Assembly (NCBI GenBank): GCA_938041005.1
Contig: CALHZJ010000057.1
Location: 1 to 7,929 of the forward strand
Length of the DNA: 7,929 nucleotides
Reading direction: 5' to 3'
From: an uncultured Candidatus Saccharibacteria bacterium
Lineage (GTDB): Bacteria > Patescibacteriota > Saccharimonadia > Saccharimonadales > Saccharimonadaceae
Every line of letters begins with the position of its first letter. Within the stretch, counting starts at the first letter, position 1. Of the stretch, positions 1 to 6,801 are shown piece after piece. The notes under the pieces are model-generated. The model worked only from the letters and a program-made list of their open reading frames with translations, was not told the DNA's origin and did not search any database. Made by a program: the position numbers and the translations under genes.

Positions 1-1
1 T

Positions 2-1234
2 GAGAGTTTTGGCTATGAAGAATACGGCGCGCCGCTACTGGAGCCGCTAGATATTTATCTGGCGAAGTCAGGACAGGAATTGGCGGGCGAGCAAACATAC
101 GCTTTTGAAGATCGTGGCGGTCGAATGGTGGCGATTCGTCCTGAGATGACGCCGTCGATTTCTCGAATGGTGGCGGCTAAGCGTCAGGAATTGGCGATGC
201 CTGCGCGGCTGTATTCAATTGCTAATTTTATGCGCTATGAACGACCGCAACGTGGGCGTGAGCGTGAGTTTTGGCAATTGAACGCGGATTTGTTTGGCGT
301 GGACGGCGCGGCGGCGGACGCGGAGATTATTGAACTGAGTCACGCTAGCGTGATGAACTTTGGCGCCAAGCAAGAAATGTTTACGGTCAGGGTTAATAAT
401 CGCCAATTGATAAATCGTCTGATGAGCCAATTTCTGAAGCTTGATATTGTTGGTTCGACGATGATGATGAAATTGCTTGATAGAAAAAATAAGATTCCTG
501 CCGAAGAATTTAAGCGTCAGGCGATTGAGATTTTTGGCAATCAAGCGTCAGAAGGTTTGCCGAAGCTAGCAAAAATGATCAGCATGAAGTCTGTTGATGA
601 TTTGCCGAGCGAATTGATGGAAGATGAAAGCGTCAAACAGCTTCGCGAAGTGATGAAATTGCTTAGCCAAAAAGGCATCACGAATGCAGTGTTTGACGTT
701 ACTTTGATGCGCGGACTGGACTATTACACGGGCATGGTTTTTGAGTTTTTTGACAATTCGCCAGAGAATAACCGAGCGTTATTTGGCGGCGGACGATATG
801 ACGGATTGGTTGGGCTATTTGGCGTTGAACCGATTGCTACGGTCGGCGTTGGTATGGGTGCAACGACAATGGAGCAATTTTTGGAAGTGCACGGCTTGTT
901 GCCTAAATTGGCGTCTAAAACAGATGTATATATAATTCCGGTGTCAAAAGAATCTATGGCTGGCGCGGACGATTTGGCGCGAAAATTGCGCAGCGAAGGC
1001 GTGCGAGCAGAGCTGGATATCACTGGTAGAAAGATTGACAAGCAGATAAAAGCGGCGCTGAAAAAGCAAATTCCGTTTGCGGTGTTTGTGGGTGAGGATG
1101 AAATTGCTAGCGGTGCATACACGGTTCGAAACTTGGTGGAATCTGATGAGCAAAAGGTTGGTGCTGAACGAATTGTGACAATTGTCAAAGATCGTCGATA
1201 CGATGGCGATGAGGACGCTCTGTTTGAGATATAG
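2..1234 (+). CDS. hisS: Histidyl-tRNA synthetase, 5' end missing
   Basis: Class II aminoacyl-tRNA synthetase that charges tRNA-His in the cytoplasm. The reading frame is open from the first bases, so the start lies upstream; 410 residues remain of a usual 420-430 or so. Counting from the first visible codon, an N-terminal segment matches the family (YGAPLLEPLDIY, then KSGQELAGEQTYAFEDRGGR). Motif 2 is RPEMTPSISR (residues 46-55), the histidine-binding loop RGLDYYTG begins at 237 and LFGGGRYDGL at about 260. A C-terminal anticodon-binding domain runs from roughly 310 to 400. Motif 3 is odd: GVGMGATTM begins at 282, where most HisRS have G-x-G-x-E-R, so the usual arginine is absent. From memory, some bacterial and plant organellar HisRS carry a similar GFGxGD form, so this is probably a subfamily trait and not decay. 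It ends in TAG; the tig promoter lies across its last codons and the gap that follows. Confidence 0.95.
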   Translation, partial: ESFGYEEYGAPLLEPLDIYLAKSGQELAGEQTYAFEDRGGRMVAIRPEMTPSISRMVAAKRQELAMPARLYSIANFMRYERPQRGREREFWQLNADLFGVDGAAADAEIIELSHASVMNFGAKQEMFTVRVNNRQLINRLMSQFLKLDIVGSTMMMKLLDRKNKIPAEEFKRQAIEIFGNQASEGLPKLAKMISMKSVDDLPSELMEDESVKQLREVMKLLSQKGITNAVFDVTLMRGLDYYTGMVFEFFDNSPENNRALFGGGRYDGLVGLFGVEPIATVGVGMGATTMEQFLEVHGLLPKLASKTDVYIIPVSKESMAGADDLARKLRSEGVRAELDITGRKIDKQIKAALKKQIPFAVFVGEDEIASGAYTVRNLVESDEQKVGAERIVTIVKDRRYDGDEDALFEI

Positions 1235-1252
1235 TCTGATATCTGTTATAAT
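1224..1252 (+). promoter_or_regulatory. Promoter of tig-clpP (TTGAGA-17-TATAAT)
   Basis: A -35 box TTGAGA (1224-1229) lies inside the last codons of hisS. It is separated by exactly 17 bp from a perfect TATAAT (1247-1252), which is preceded by TGT, making an extended -10. The expected transcription start, about 7-9 nt past the -10, falls at or just before the tig ATG at 1261. The spacing and hexamers are read directly; activity is inferred. Confidence 0.75.
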
Positions 1253-1260
1253 TAGTCTTT

Positions 1261-2550
1261 ATGAAGACTACTGTAAAAAAACTATCAGATACTAAAGTTC
1301 AATTGACGATTTCTTTGGGTGCTAGCGAATTAGCTGACGCAGAGCAGGTTTCCTTGACAAAGTTGGCGCGCGACATCAAAGTTCCAGGTTTCCGCAAAGG
1401 GAAAGTTCCCGCAAGCATAGCCGCTAAGCATGTTGATCCGAATGCGCTTCAGGAGCAGGTTCTGGAGAATGCTTTGTCAAAGGCAGTAGCTGAGGCGTTT
1501 TTGCAGGAAAAATTGCAGGCTTTGGATCGACCAAGTGTTGAAGTGAAAAAGTTTGTGCCGGGCGCCGAGTTGGAATTTACGGCTGAAGTTGAAGTTATCC
1601 CGCCAGTAAAATTGGGCGATTATAAAAAATTGTCAGCAAAAAAAGAAGTGGCGAAAGTCGAAGATAAAGAAATTGACGATGTTATTGAGCGAATTCGTAA
1701 AAACTATTCTGAAAAATCAGAGGTCAAGCGTGCTGCTAAGCTCGGCGACGAGGCTGTGATTGACTTTACGGGAAAGAAAGATGGCGTGGCGTTTGACGGC
1801 GGTTCGGCTAAGGAGTATGGCTTGAAGCTTGGTGAAGGTCAATTCATTCCTGGATTTGAAGAAGGTGTGATTGGTCATAAGGCTGGCGAAGAGTTCGATT
1901 TGAAACTGAAATTCCCAGAGGATTATCACGCTGAGAATTTGGCAGGTCAAGACGTTGTGTTTACCGTGAAACTTCACAAGGTTAATGAATTGAAATTGCC
2001 AGAACTAAATGATGAATTTGCTGCAAAATGCGGTCCATTTACAGAGATGAAAGAAGTAAAAGCGGACATCAAGCGTGAACTCACCGCACAAAAAGAGCGT
2101 GAAGCTGACGAGAAGTTTAAGGATGCGTTGGTTGGCGAATTGACGGAAAAAAGTAAAGCCGCGCTGCCAGAACTTTTGGTTGAGGATCAATTGCGGTCAA
2201 TCGAGCGTGATTTGACTCAGAATTTGATGTACAGCGGGCTGAGTTTGGATAGCTATTTGAAGACTCAGGGCTTCAAGGATAAAGAAGAGTGGGTGAAGAA
2301 AGAGGCTCGTCCAGCGGCTGAAAAGCGTGTTAAGGCTGGCTTGGTATTGGCAGAATTATCGAAGGAATTGAAGATTGACGCTTCTCGTGATGAAATCCAG
2401 AAACAAATTGACTTCTTCAAGCAACAATACGGCAAAGATAAGAAAATACTGGAACAATTTGACAATCCAAACGTTCACCGCGACATTGCCAACCGAATGA
2501 TTACAGATAAGACCGTTGCTAAATTGGTTGAATTAAACACGAAGAAATAG
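1261..2550 (+). CDS. tig: Trigger factor, ribosome-associated chaperone
   Basis: Ribosome-bound chaperone and peptidyl-prolyl isomerase that meets nascent chains at the exit tunnel. Its 429 residues match the family length (about 430). Three parts are visible: an N-terminal ribosome-binding domain with the signature GFRKGKVP at residues 43-50; an FKBP-type isomerase domain at about 162-245 (GDEAVIDFTG, then GQFIPGFEEGVIG and the FP-x-DYH turn); and a charged, helix-rich C-terminal chaperone domain at about 250-429. The ATG at 1261 is the natural start because the TATAAT ends 8 nt upstream. There is no Shine-Dalgarno, so the mRNA is probably leaderless. clpP follows after 7 nt, the classic tig-clpP pairing, but clpX, which often comes next, is absent. 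Confidence 0.97.
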   Translation: MKTTVKKLSDTKVQLTISLGASELADAEQVSLTKLARDIKVPGFRKGKVPASIAAKHVDPNALQEQVLENALSKAVAEAFLQEKLQALDRPSVEVKKFVPGAELEFTAEVEVIPPVKLGDYKKLSAKKEVAKVEDKEIDDVIERIRKNYSEKSEVKRAAKLGDEAVIDFTGKKDGVAFDGGSAKEYGLKLGEGQFIPGFEEGVIGHKAGEEFDLKLKFPEDYHAENLAGQDVVFTVKLHKVNELKLPELNDEFAAKCGPFTEMKEVKADIKRELTAQKEREADEKFKDALVGELTEKSKAALPELLVEDQLRSIERDLTQNLMYSGLSLDSYLKTQGFKDKEEWVKKEARPAAEKRVKAGLVLAELSKELKIDASRDEIQKQIDFFKQQYGKDKKILEQFDNPNVHRDIANRMITDKTVAKLVELNTKK

Positions 2551-2557
2551 GGTAAAT

Positions 2558-3151
2558 ATGCCAAAATCATATCTCATTCCAACTGTCGTTGAAAAGTCGG
2601 CTGACGGCGAGCGTGCTTTTGATATCTATTCGAGATTGTTGAATGAGAGAATTATTTTCCTTGGCGAAGATGTTAACGAGCATACTGCGAACAGTGTAGT
2701 GGCGCAATTACTGCATTTGGCATACGTTGACCCGCAAGCTGATATATCGCTATATATCAATAGTCCAGGCGGCAGCGTTTATGATGGAATGGCAATTTAT
2801 GACACGATGAATTTTATTAAGCCCGATGTGGCGACGTATGGAATTGGTTTGCAGGCAAGCATGGGGGCGTTTTTGCTCAGCTCTGGCGCTAAGGGCAAGA
2901 GGTTTTGCTTGCCGCACGCTAAGGTGATGATTCATCAGCCGTCTTCTGGAACGCACGGAAAAGTGACCGACATGGAAATTGACATGAAGGAAACTTTGGA
3001 AGTCAAGGAGATGCTAGCGAAGATTATGGCGAAAAATACCGGTCAGAAGTTGGCTAAGGTTAAATCAGATATGGAGCGTGACTATTGGATGACGCCAGAT
3101 GAAGCTGTAAAGTACGGTCTAATCGACAAAGTCTTGACTAAATTGTCGTAA
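2558..3151 (+). CDS. clpP: ATP-dependent Clp protease proteolytic subunit
   Basis: Serine peptidase subunit of the Clp protease. It assembles into a double heptameric barrel and degrades proteins fed in by an AAA+ unfoldase (ClpX, or ClpA/ClpC). The length of 197 residues is typical. The Ser-His-Asp triad is complete: Ser101 in GLQASMGAFL, His126 in VMIHQPSS and Asp175 in MERDYWMT. The oxyanion-loop signature SPGGSVYDG (69-77) is present. Before the conserved core there is only a short N-terminal segment that could be a propeptide. The gene starts 7 nt after the tig stop, with a weak AGGG (2549-2552) overlapping that stop as its likely ribosome site, so it is cotranscribed with tig. No unfoldase gene is next to it; thyA follows under its own promoter. 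Confidence 0.98.
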   Translation: MPKSYLIPTVVEKSADGERAFDIYSRLLNERIIFLGEDVNEHTANSVVAQLLHLAYVDPQADISLYINSPGGSVYDGMAIYDTMNFIKPDVATYGIGLQASMGAFLLSSGAKGKRFCLPHAKVMIHQPSSGTHGKVTDMEIDMKETLEVKEMLAKIMAKNTGQKLAKVKSDMERDYWMTPDEAVKYGLIDKVLTKLS

Positions 3152-3191
3152 AAATTTGCGCATTTGTTGTTAAAACTACTAGTGATTCTGC

Positions 3192-3220
3192 TTGTGGTTT
3201 TTGAGGAATATTGTCATAAT
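3192..3220 (+). promoter_or_regulatory. Promoter of thyA (TTGTGG-17-CATAAT)
   Basis: TTGTGG (3192-3197) is followed after 17 bp by CATAAT (3215-3220), with TGT in front making an extended -10. The predicted start near 3227 gives a leader of about 16 nt that still contains the Shine-Dalgarno. No convincing terminator was seen between the clpP stop and this promoter, so read-through from tig-clpP is possible. Confidence 0.6.
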
Positions 3221-3231
3221 TTGAGTTAGGC

Positions 3232-3239
3232 AAGGAGGG
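3232..3239 (+). promoter_or_regulatory. Strong Shine-Dalgarno of thyA
   Basis: AAGGAGGG lies 3 nt before the ATG at 3243 (4 nt counted from the GGAGG core). It is the best match to the anti-Shine-Dalgarno for a start in this window and fixes the thyA start. Confidence 0.8.
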
Positions 3240-3242
3240 CTT

Positions 3243-4181
3243 ATGAGGCAGTATTTAGACGCATTGAAATACATTCGTGATAACGGCGTGCAGAAGGGTG
3301 ATCGTACGAGAACGGGGACGACGGAAATTTTTGGTATTCAGACGCGATATAATTTGGCGGACGGATTTCCGGCTATGACCACGAAGAAGTTATATTTCAA
3401 AAGCGTCGCTCATGAGCTTTTATGGTTTCTTAAGGGTACGGGCAATATTGAATATTTGTCGCAAAACGGCATTCATATTTGGGATGAGTGGCCGTACAAA
3501 AATTACCTAGAAAAAACTGGTCAGAAAATACCGGAAATTAACGGCGACGAGTGGCGCGCTGGAATGAAGGAATTTATTGATAAGATTGCGAACGATCACG
3601 CGTTTGCTGAAGAATGGGGAAATTTGGGTCCTGTTTATGGTGTCCAATGGCGAAAATGGCCGGACGGGAAGGGCGGAACTATTGACCAGATTCAGAACGC
3701 CATTGACATGATAAAGACAAATCCAGAGTCGCGTCGGAATATCGTGAGCGCGTGGAATGTGGCGGAAATTGATGACATCGTCCAAGCTGGCGGGCTGCCT
3801 CCGTGCCATACGATGTTTCAATTTAACGTAAGACCTGGTAAAAACGGTGAGAAGGATAAGCTGGATTTGGCGCTGACTCAGCGCTCGGCGGATATGTTCC
3901 TTGGAGTGCCGTTTAATATTGCCAGCTATGCGCTGCTTTTGTCGATTGTCGCTCAAGTTACCGACAAGCAACCCGGCGAGTTTATTCATACCTTAAATAG
4001 CGCACATATTTACAATAATCACCGCGCGCAAGTTGACGAGCAATTATCGCGCCGTCCGCTGCCGCTACCGAAACTGTGGCTCAACCCAGACATCAAGAAT
4101 ATTGACGATTTCACGATTGATGATATTCGCCTGGAGAATTATGAGTGCCATCCAGTGATAAAAGCGCCGATTGCTGTGTAG
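3243..4181 (+). CDS. thyA: Thymidylate synthase
   Basis: Makes dTMP from dUMP using 5,10-methylenetetrahydrofolate as carbon donor and reductant, releasing dihydrofolate; a cytoplasmic homodimer. Visible family residues are Arg21 in the phosphate-binding RTRTGT loop, the Arg164-Arg165 pair in ESRRNIVSAWN that reaches the partner's active site, the catalytic Cys188 in LPPCHTMFQF, and Asn225 in LGVPFNIASYA. The length of 312 residues matches the longer Lactobacillus casei type (about 316) and not the E. coli type (264); the extra segment is at about residues 88-135. The start is fixed by the strong Shine-Dalgarno. The gene converges on dfrA, whose product recycles the dihydrofolate made here. 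It is the classical ThyA, not the flavin-dependent ThyX. Confidence 0.98.
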   Translation: MRQYLDALKYIRDNGVQKGDRTRTGTTEIFGIQTRYNLADGFPAMTTKKLYFKSVAHELLWFLKGTGNIEYLSQNGIHIWDEWPYKNYLEKTGQKIPEINGDEWRAGMKEFIDKIANDHAFAEEWGNLGPVYGVQWRKWPDGKGGTIDQIQNAIDMIKTNPESRRNIVSAWNVAEIDDIVQAGGLPPCHTMFQFNVRPGKNGEKDKLDLALTQRSADMFLGVPFNIASYALLLSIVAQVTDKQPGEFIHTLNSAHIYNNHRAQVDEQLSRRPLPLPKLWLNPDIKNIDDFTIDDIRLENYECHPVIKAPIAV

Positions 4182-4195
4182 TGTGATTTGCACTT

Positions 4196-4224
4196 ATAGT
4201 CTGAGCGACTAAGGTCTATTTTTT
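4196..4224 (+). terminator. Possible weak terminator after thyA
   Basis: ATAGTCT (4196-4202) can pair with GGTCTAT (4213-4219), with one U-U mismatch and one G-U pair around a 10-nt loop, directly followed by a run of T through 4224. It lies 14 nt after the thyA stop, in the right place for an intrinsic terminator, but the stem is weak. A competing 5-bp stem TAGTC/GACTA (4197-4201 with 4207-4211) also exists. The rest of the convergent gap to 4359 holds nothing else I can support. Confidence 0.3.
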
Positions 4225-4359
4225 ACGGAGATTTTTCTTTGGCAGAATTTTATATTGTCTGGTATTGGGATTAATCTGTATGTCTCTATACTCTCCTCGT
4301 GACGTGGGATCGCCGTCTTCGGATGTTCCCAAACATAAAATACTGTCAACTTAAGAAGG

Positions 4360-4854
4360 CTATTTTCTTTTATACGTCACAAAATCAAAATCGTAATTAT
4401 TTTTATTATCTGCCGAATGATGCACGCGACTTATTTCCTCCCACGCGTCCATATCTATCTCCGGGAAAAAAGTGTCAGCATCGGGGAATTCGGCGTCAAT
4501 TTCTGTGGCGTAAATAGTGTCAATTTCTGGAATGCCTAGCGCGTCTTTATAAACTTGTGAGCCGCCAATAATAAAAGTCGGATATCGGGATAAAGCCAGG
4601 GCGCTTCGTAAATTCATAGCCGTAAGAACTTTTTTAACGCCAGTTGGCTTGGATGAAATGACAATATTTTCTCTGTCTGGAAGCGGTCGCGAGCCAATTG
4701 ACTCAAACGTTTTTCTGCCCATAATGACATTACTATTTCTCGTCAAGCGCTTAAAATTCACCAAATCGGCCGGCAAACTTCGCCCCCACGGCATATCGCC
4801 ATTTTGTCCGATGGCGCGGTTTTTATCGTAAGCTACAATAATGGCTTTTTCCAT
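4360..4854 (-). CDS. folA: Dihydrofolate reductase
   Basis: Reduces dihydrofolate to tetrahydrofolate with NADPH, closing the cycle that ThyA opens. At 164 residues it is of the usual chromosomal size (about 160). Seen are the Met20-loop region AIGQNGDMPWGRSLPADL with the catalytic acid Asp30; the NADPH-binding VIMGRKTFESIG at about 43-54 with the following RPLPDRENIVIS; FIIGGSQVY at about 94-102; and the C-terminal strand TEIDAEFPDADTFFPEID. Two extra residues (RS) sit between the PW and LPADL elements compared with E. coli. It is transcribed against thyA and away from dcd, unlike the common thyA-dfrA operon. The ATG has no Shine-Dalgarno and lies 6 nt from a candidate -10, so it may be read from a leaderless mRNA. 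Confidence 0.96.
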   Translation of the reverse strand: MEKAIIVAYDKNRAIGQNGDMPWGRSLPADLVNFKRLTRNSNVIMGRKTFESIGSRPLPDRENIVISSKPTGVKKVLTAMNLRSALALSRYPTFIIGGSQVYKDALGIPEIDTIYATEIDAEFPDADTFFPEIDMDAWEEISRVHHSADNKNNYDFDFVTYKRK

Positions 4855-4860
4855 AATTTC

Positions 4861-4869
4861 AGTTTAACA
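4861..4869 (-). promoter_or_regulatory. Candidate extended -10 of folA
   Basis: On the minus strand TGT-TAAACT (TAAACT at 4866-4861) matches the extended -10 pattern TGn-TAnnnT. It ends 6 nt before the ATG, which places the transcription start on the A of the ATG. The -35 region is poor (TTTCAG or TTCAGT at 16-17 bp). It shares the 104-bp divergent gap with the dcd promoter. Confidence 0.4.
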
Positions 4870-4891
4870 TGCTGTAAAATTTACTGAAAGC

Positions 4892-4920
4892 TTGATAGGA
4901 ATGCATAAACTTGCCATAAT
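4892..4920 (+). promoter_or_regulatory. Promoter of the dcd operon (TTGATA-17-CATAAT)
   Basis: TTGATA (4892-4897) and CATAAT (4915-4920) are 17 bp apart, and TGC before the -10 makes it an extended type. The predicted start near 4927 gives a leader of about 32 nt containing the dcd Shine-Dalgarno. It also rules out the in-frame TTG at 4926 as the translation start. Confidence 0.65.
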
Positions 4921-4946
4921 AAGATTTGGTAGAAAAATCACGCAAT

Positions 4947-4952
4947 GGGAGG
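4947..4952 (+). promoter_or_regulatory. Shine-Dalgarno that sets the dcd GTG start
   Basis: GGGAGG lies 6 nt before the GTG at 4959, an ideal distance, and chooses that codon over the TTG at 4926 and the GTG at 4965. Confidence 0.75.
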
Positions 4953-4958
4953 TGTTTA

Positions 4959-5678
4959 GTGAGCGTGTACTCAAATAAAGATATATTAGCGGCGATTGAA
5001 GACGGGACAATTGTCTGTACGCCGTTCAACCCAAAAAACGTATCGGAAGCCAGCTTAGATTTTACGCTAGGCTTTAATTTTTATAAACAGGAATATGATG
5101 ATATTTCGCGAGTTTATAATCCGTTTGACGAGTCTGATGTCAATCGATACTTCAAGGGTCCGCTTAAGGCGATTCCGCACGCTGAATGGTGTGAGCGGCA
5201 CGGTTTTCGGGAATTTAAGAATATTCCGCCAGATCATCCGATTATCGTTTTGAAACCTGGTGAGCGAATTTTGGCGCATACGCACGAATTTGTTGGGATT
5301 CGAACGCATGGCGGCGCGGCTGAGGTGAAAAGTCGTAGCTCTTGGGGACGAAACGGCGTGGCGGTGTGTTTTGATGCTGGATGGGTTGATCCGGGATACA
5401 TCAATCGGATTACGCTTGAGATTTACAATTTGAATAAGCATGAAAGTGTGGTTTTGCCTGTCGGTGAGAGAATTGGGCAATTGATTTTTCATCACACTGG
5501 TCAGGTTGATGGCGGATATGCTAGTGGGCGCGGCGGAATGAGCGGCAAATATCAGCACACTGACGATTTGGATGAATTGATAAAAACTTGGCGTCCAGAA
5601 ATGATGTTGCCGCGGGCGTTTAAGGATCGTCGGCATAAACCGATGGAAATCGCGGGACTTGGCGAGGGGATTTTGTGA
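4959..5678 (+). CDS. dcd: dCTP deaminase (possibly also dUTPase)
   Basis: Trimeric dUTPase-superfamily enzyme that deaminates dCTP to dUTP, the entry to dTMP synthesis. With the GTG start the protein is 239 residues and begins MSVYSNKDI, matching the family's MSVLSDKDI-type opening; the longer frame from 4926 would add a non-family leader. The active-site block is KSRSSWGRNGV (124-134, usual form GRSSLxRxG), followed by AGWVDPGYINRITLEIYN, whose Glu154 aligns with the catalytic Glu138 of E. coli, and PVGERIGQLIF. It is longer than E. coli Dcd (193) because of an insertion at about 40-75 and a C-terminal tail of about 35 residues. Archaeal and mycobacterial relatives can be bifunctional dCTP deaminase/dUTPases; whether this one is cannot be decided by eye. 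First gene of a run with the HIT gene and tmk. Confidence 0.92.
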   Translation: MSVYSNKDILAAIEDGTIVCTPFNPKNVSEASLDFTLGFNFYKQEYDDISRVYNPFDESDVNRYFKGPLKAIPHAEWCERHGFREFKNIPPDHPIIVLKPGERILAHTHEFVGIRTHGGAAEVKSRSSWGRNGVAVCFDAGWVDPGYINRITLEIYNLNKHESVVLPVGERIGQLIFHHTGQVDGGYASGRGGMSGKYQHTDDLDELIKTWRPEMMLPRAFKDRRHKPMEIAGLGEGIL

Positions 5679-6121
5679 TGATGGCAGGATCAATGTTTCG
5701 CTCGCGGACGAAAGAGAAAGAATATATTGATCACAGGAAAAAACATAAGTCCGACGGTTGCGATTTTTGTCAATTGGTAAAGCATCACACAGATCAGGTC
5801 GTTGGTGAAACGGCGCATTGTCTGATTATTAAGAATAGGTTTGGCTATAATTTTTGGGATGGCTGCGGCGTGGACGACCATTTGATGGTGATACCGAAAC
5901 GGCACGTCGATTCGTTGGCGAATTTGAAGGACGAGGAAAAAATTGACTATATGAATCAGATTGCGAAATTTGAAAGTGACGGCTATTCGATTTACGCCCG
6001 AGCGCAAGGAAGTAAAGCCAGGTCAATGGCGCATCAGCACACGCATTTTATAAAAGTTGACGGTAAGGCAAAAAAGATGATGATTTATCTGAATAAGCCG
6101 CATACTGTGATTACGAGGTGA
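5678..6121 (+). CDS. HIT-family nucleotide hydrolase or transferase
   Basis: Histidine-triad superfamily protein of 147 residues; such enzymes cleave or transfer nucleoside phosphates from small substrates. The triad is H119-Q-H121-T-H123 in MAHQHTHFI, and the preceding FGYNFWDGCGVDDHLMVIPKRHV (split at about 55-66 and 67-77) is the usual core strand-turn region. A Cys pair, C28-DF-C31, may bind zinc as in other HIT proteins. Start: ATG 5678 overlaps the dcd TGA by one base, 8 nt after GAGGGG (5664-5669); GTG 5675 and ATG 5681 are alternatives in the same frame. The place between dcd and tmk suggests a role in nucleotide clean-up, but the substrate is unknown and HIT motifs do not predict it. 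Confidence 0.88.
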   Translation: MMAGSMFRSRTKEKEYIDHRKKHKSDGCDFCQLVKHHTDQVVGETAHCLIIKNRFGYNFWDGCGVDDHLMVIPKRHVDSLANLKDEEKIDYMNQIAKFESDGYSIYARAQGSKARSMAHQHTHFIKVDGKAKKMMIYLNKPHTVITR

Positions 6122-6123
6122 TG

Positions 6124-6801
6124 ATGAGCGACGCGGGAAAATATATAGTTATCGAAGGTAATGACGGGACGGGCAAGTCAACGCAGGTTTCGAAATTGGC
6201 GGAATATTTTCGGTCAATCGGGCGAACGGTTTGCGTGATTGAAGAGCCGGGAAGTGACGATCCGGAAAAATCTACTCCGATAGCAAATGAACTTCGAAAA
6301 GTGATTAAAAATGGTGATCTGGCGCGTTCTGCGGCGGTGAATGTGGCGCTATTTTCTGCAGCTCGGCGTGAATTGTGGCGGCAAAAAATTCAGCCCGCAT
6401 TGGAGCGTGGGGAAATTGTTTTGAGCGCGAGGAATTATATCTCAACGCTGGTTTATCAGGGGCGAGGCGAAGGTTATGACGAGTCGGAGATTTTGCGATT
6501 GACAGAATTATTCACCGATGAAAAATACTTGAAGCCAGACGTTATGGTTATTTTGAGTTTGAGTCGTGAAAAGCGGGAAGAGCGAATTTCTATGCGCGGT
6601 GAGCTGGAAAATCCCGACACTTTTGAGTCGCGCGGGCAAGATTTTCAGAAAAAAGTCGACGATGGATATCTGGAGATTGCCGAGGCATACGGAATTCCGG
6701 TAATTTCTGCTGACGGGACGATTGAGGAGATTCATGATATGCTGGTGAGTAAGATTAAAGGAACGGAAGGGGTAAGTAAGAATGAGGGTAGAGATAGGTA
6801 G
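6124..6801 (+). CDS. tmk: Thymidylate kinase
   Basis: Transfers phosphate from ATP to dTMP, giving dTDP. The 225 residues are slightly above the usual 205-215. Visible: P-loop GNDGTGKST (12-20); EEPG (40-43) for the usual REPGG; the dTMP-binding helix with SARNYISTLVYQG (101-113); and an arginine-rich lid, REKREERISMRG (148-159). The usual D-R-(Y/F/H) triplet reads A102-R103-N104, so the arginine is kept but the aspartate is not. Start: GAGG (6115-6118) is 5 nt before ATG 6124; ATG 6121, which overlaps the HIT stop by one base, and GTG 6118 are in-frame alternatives. Its last 20 nt overlap the next gene. Confidence 0.92.
   Translation: MSDAGKYIVIEGNDGTGKSTQVSKLAEYFRSIGRTVCVIEEPGSDDPEKSTPIANELRKVIKNGDLARSAAVNVALFSAARRELWRQKIQPALERGEIVLSARNYISTLVYQGRGEGYDESEILRLTELFTDEKYLKPDVMVILSLSREKREERISMRGELENPDTFESRGQDFQKKVDDGYLEIAEAYGIPVISADGTIEEIHDMLVSKIKGTEGVSKNEGRDR

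Noticed and set aside
724..1188. Long minus-strand open frame within hisS
   Set aside because: It is a shadow of the hisS coding frame; the predicted protein is low-complexity and Ser/Thr-rich with no start signal.
3152..3190. Possible terminator after clpP around the TTTGCGCA motif
   Set aside because: The symmetry is imperfect, with no usable loop and no T-run.
4306..4330. Hairpin GGGA/TCCC with inner CCG/CGG between thyA and folA as a terminator
   Set aside because: The stems are short and separated by an internal loop, and no T-run follows on either strand.
4299..4380. 7-bp inverted repeat GTGACGT/ACGTCAC
   Set aside because: The second arm lies in folA codons, the arms are short and far apart, and nothing else supports a function.
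4299..4517. Plus-strand open frame of 72 codons across the end of folA
   Set aside because: It lies mostly antisense to the clear dihydrofolate reductase gene, has no ribosome site, and its protein resembles nothing I know.
4926..4958. Longer dcd starting at TTG 4926
   Set aside because: The promoter -10 ends at 4920, so this codon would sit at the transcript start. The Shine-Dalgarno and family alignment favour GTG 4959.
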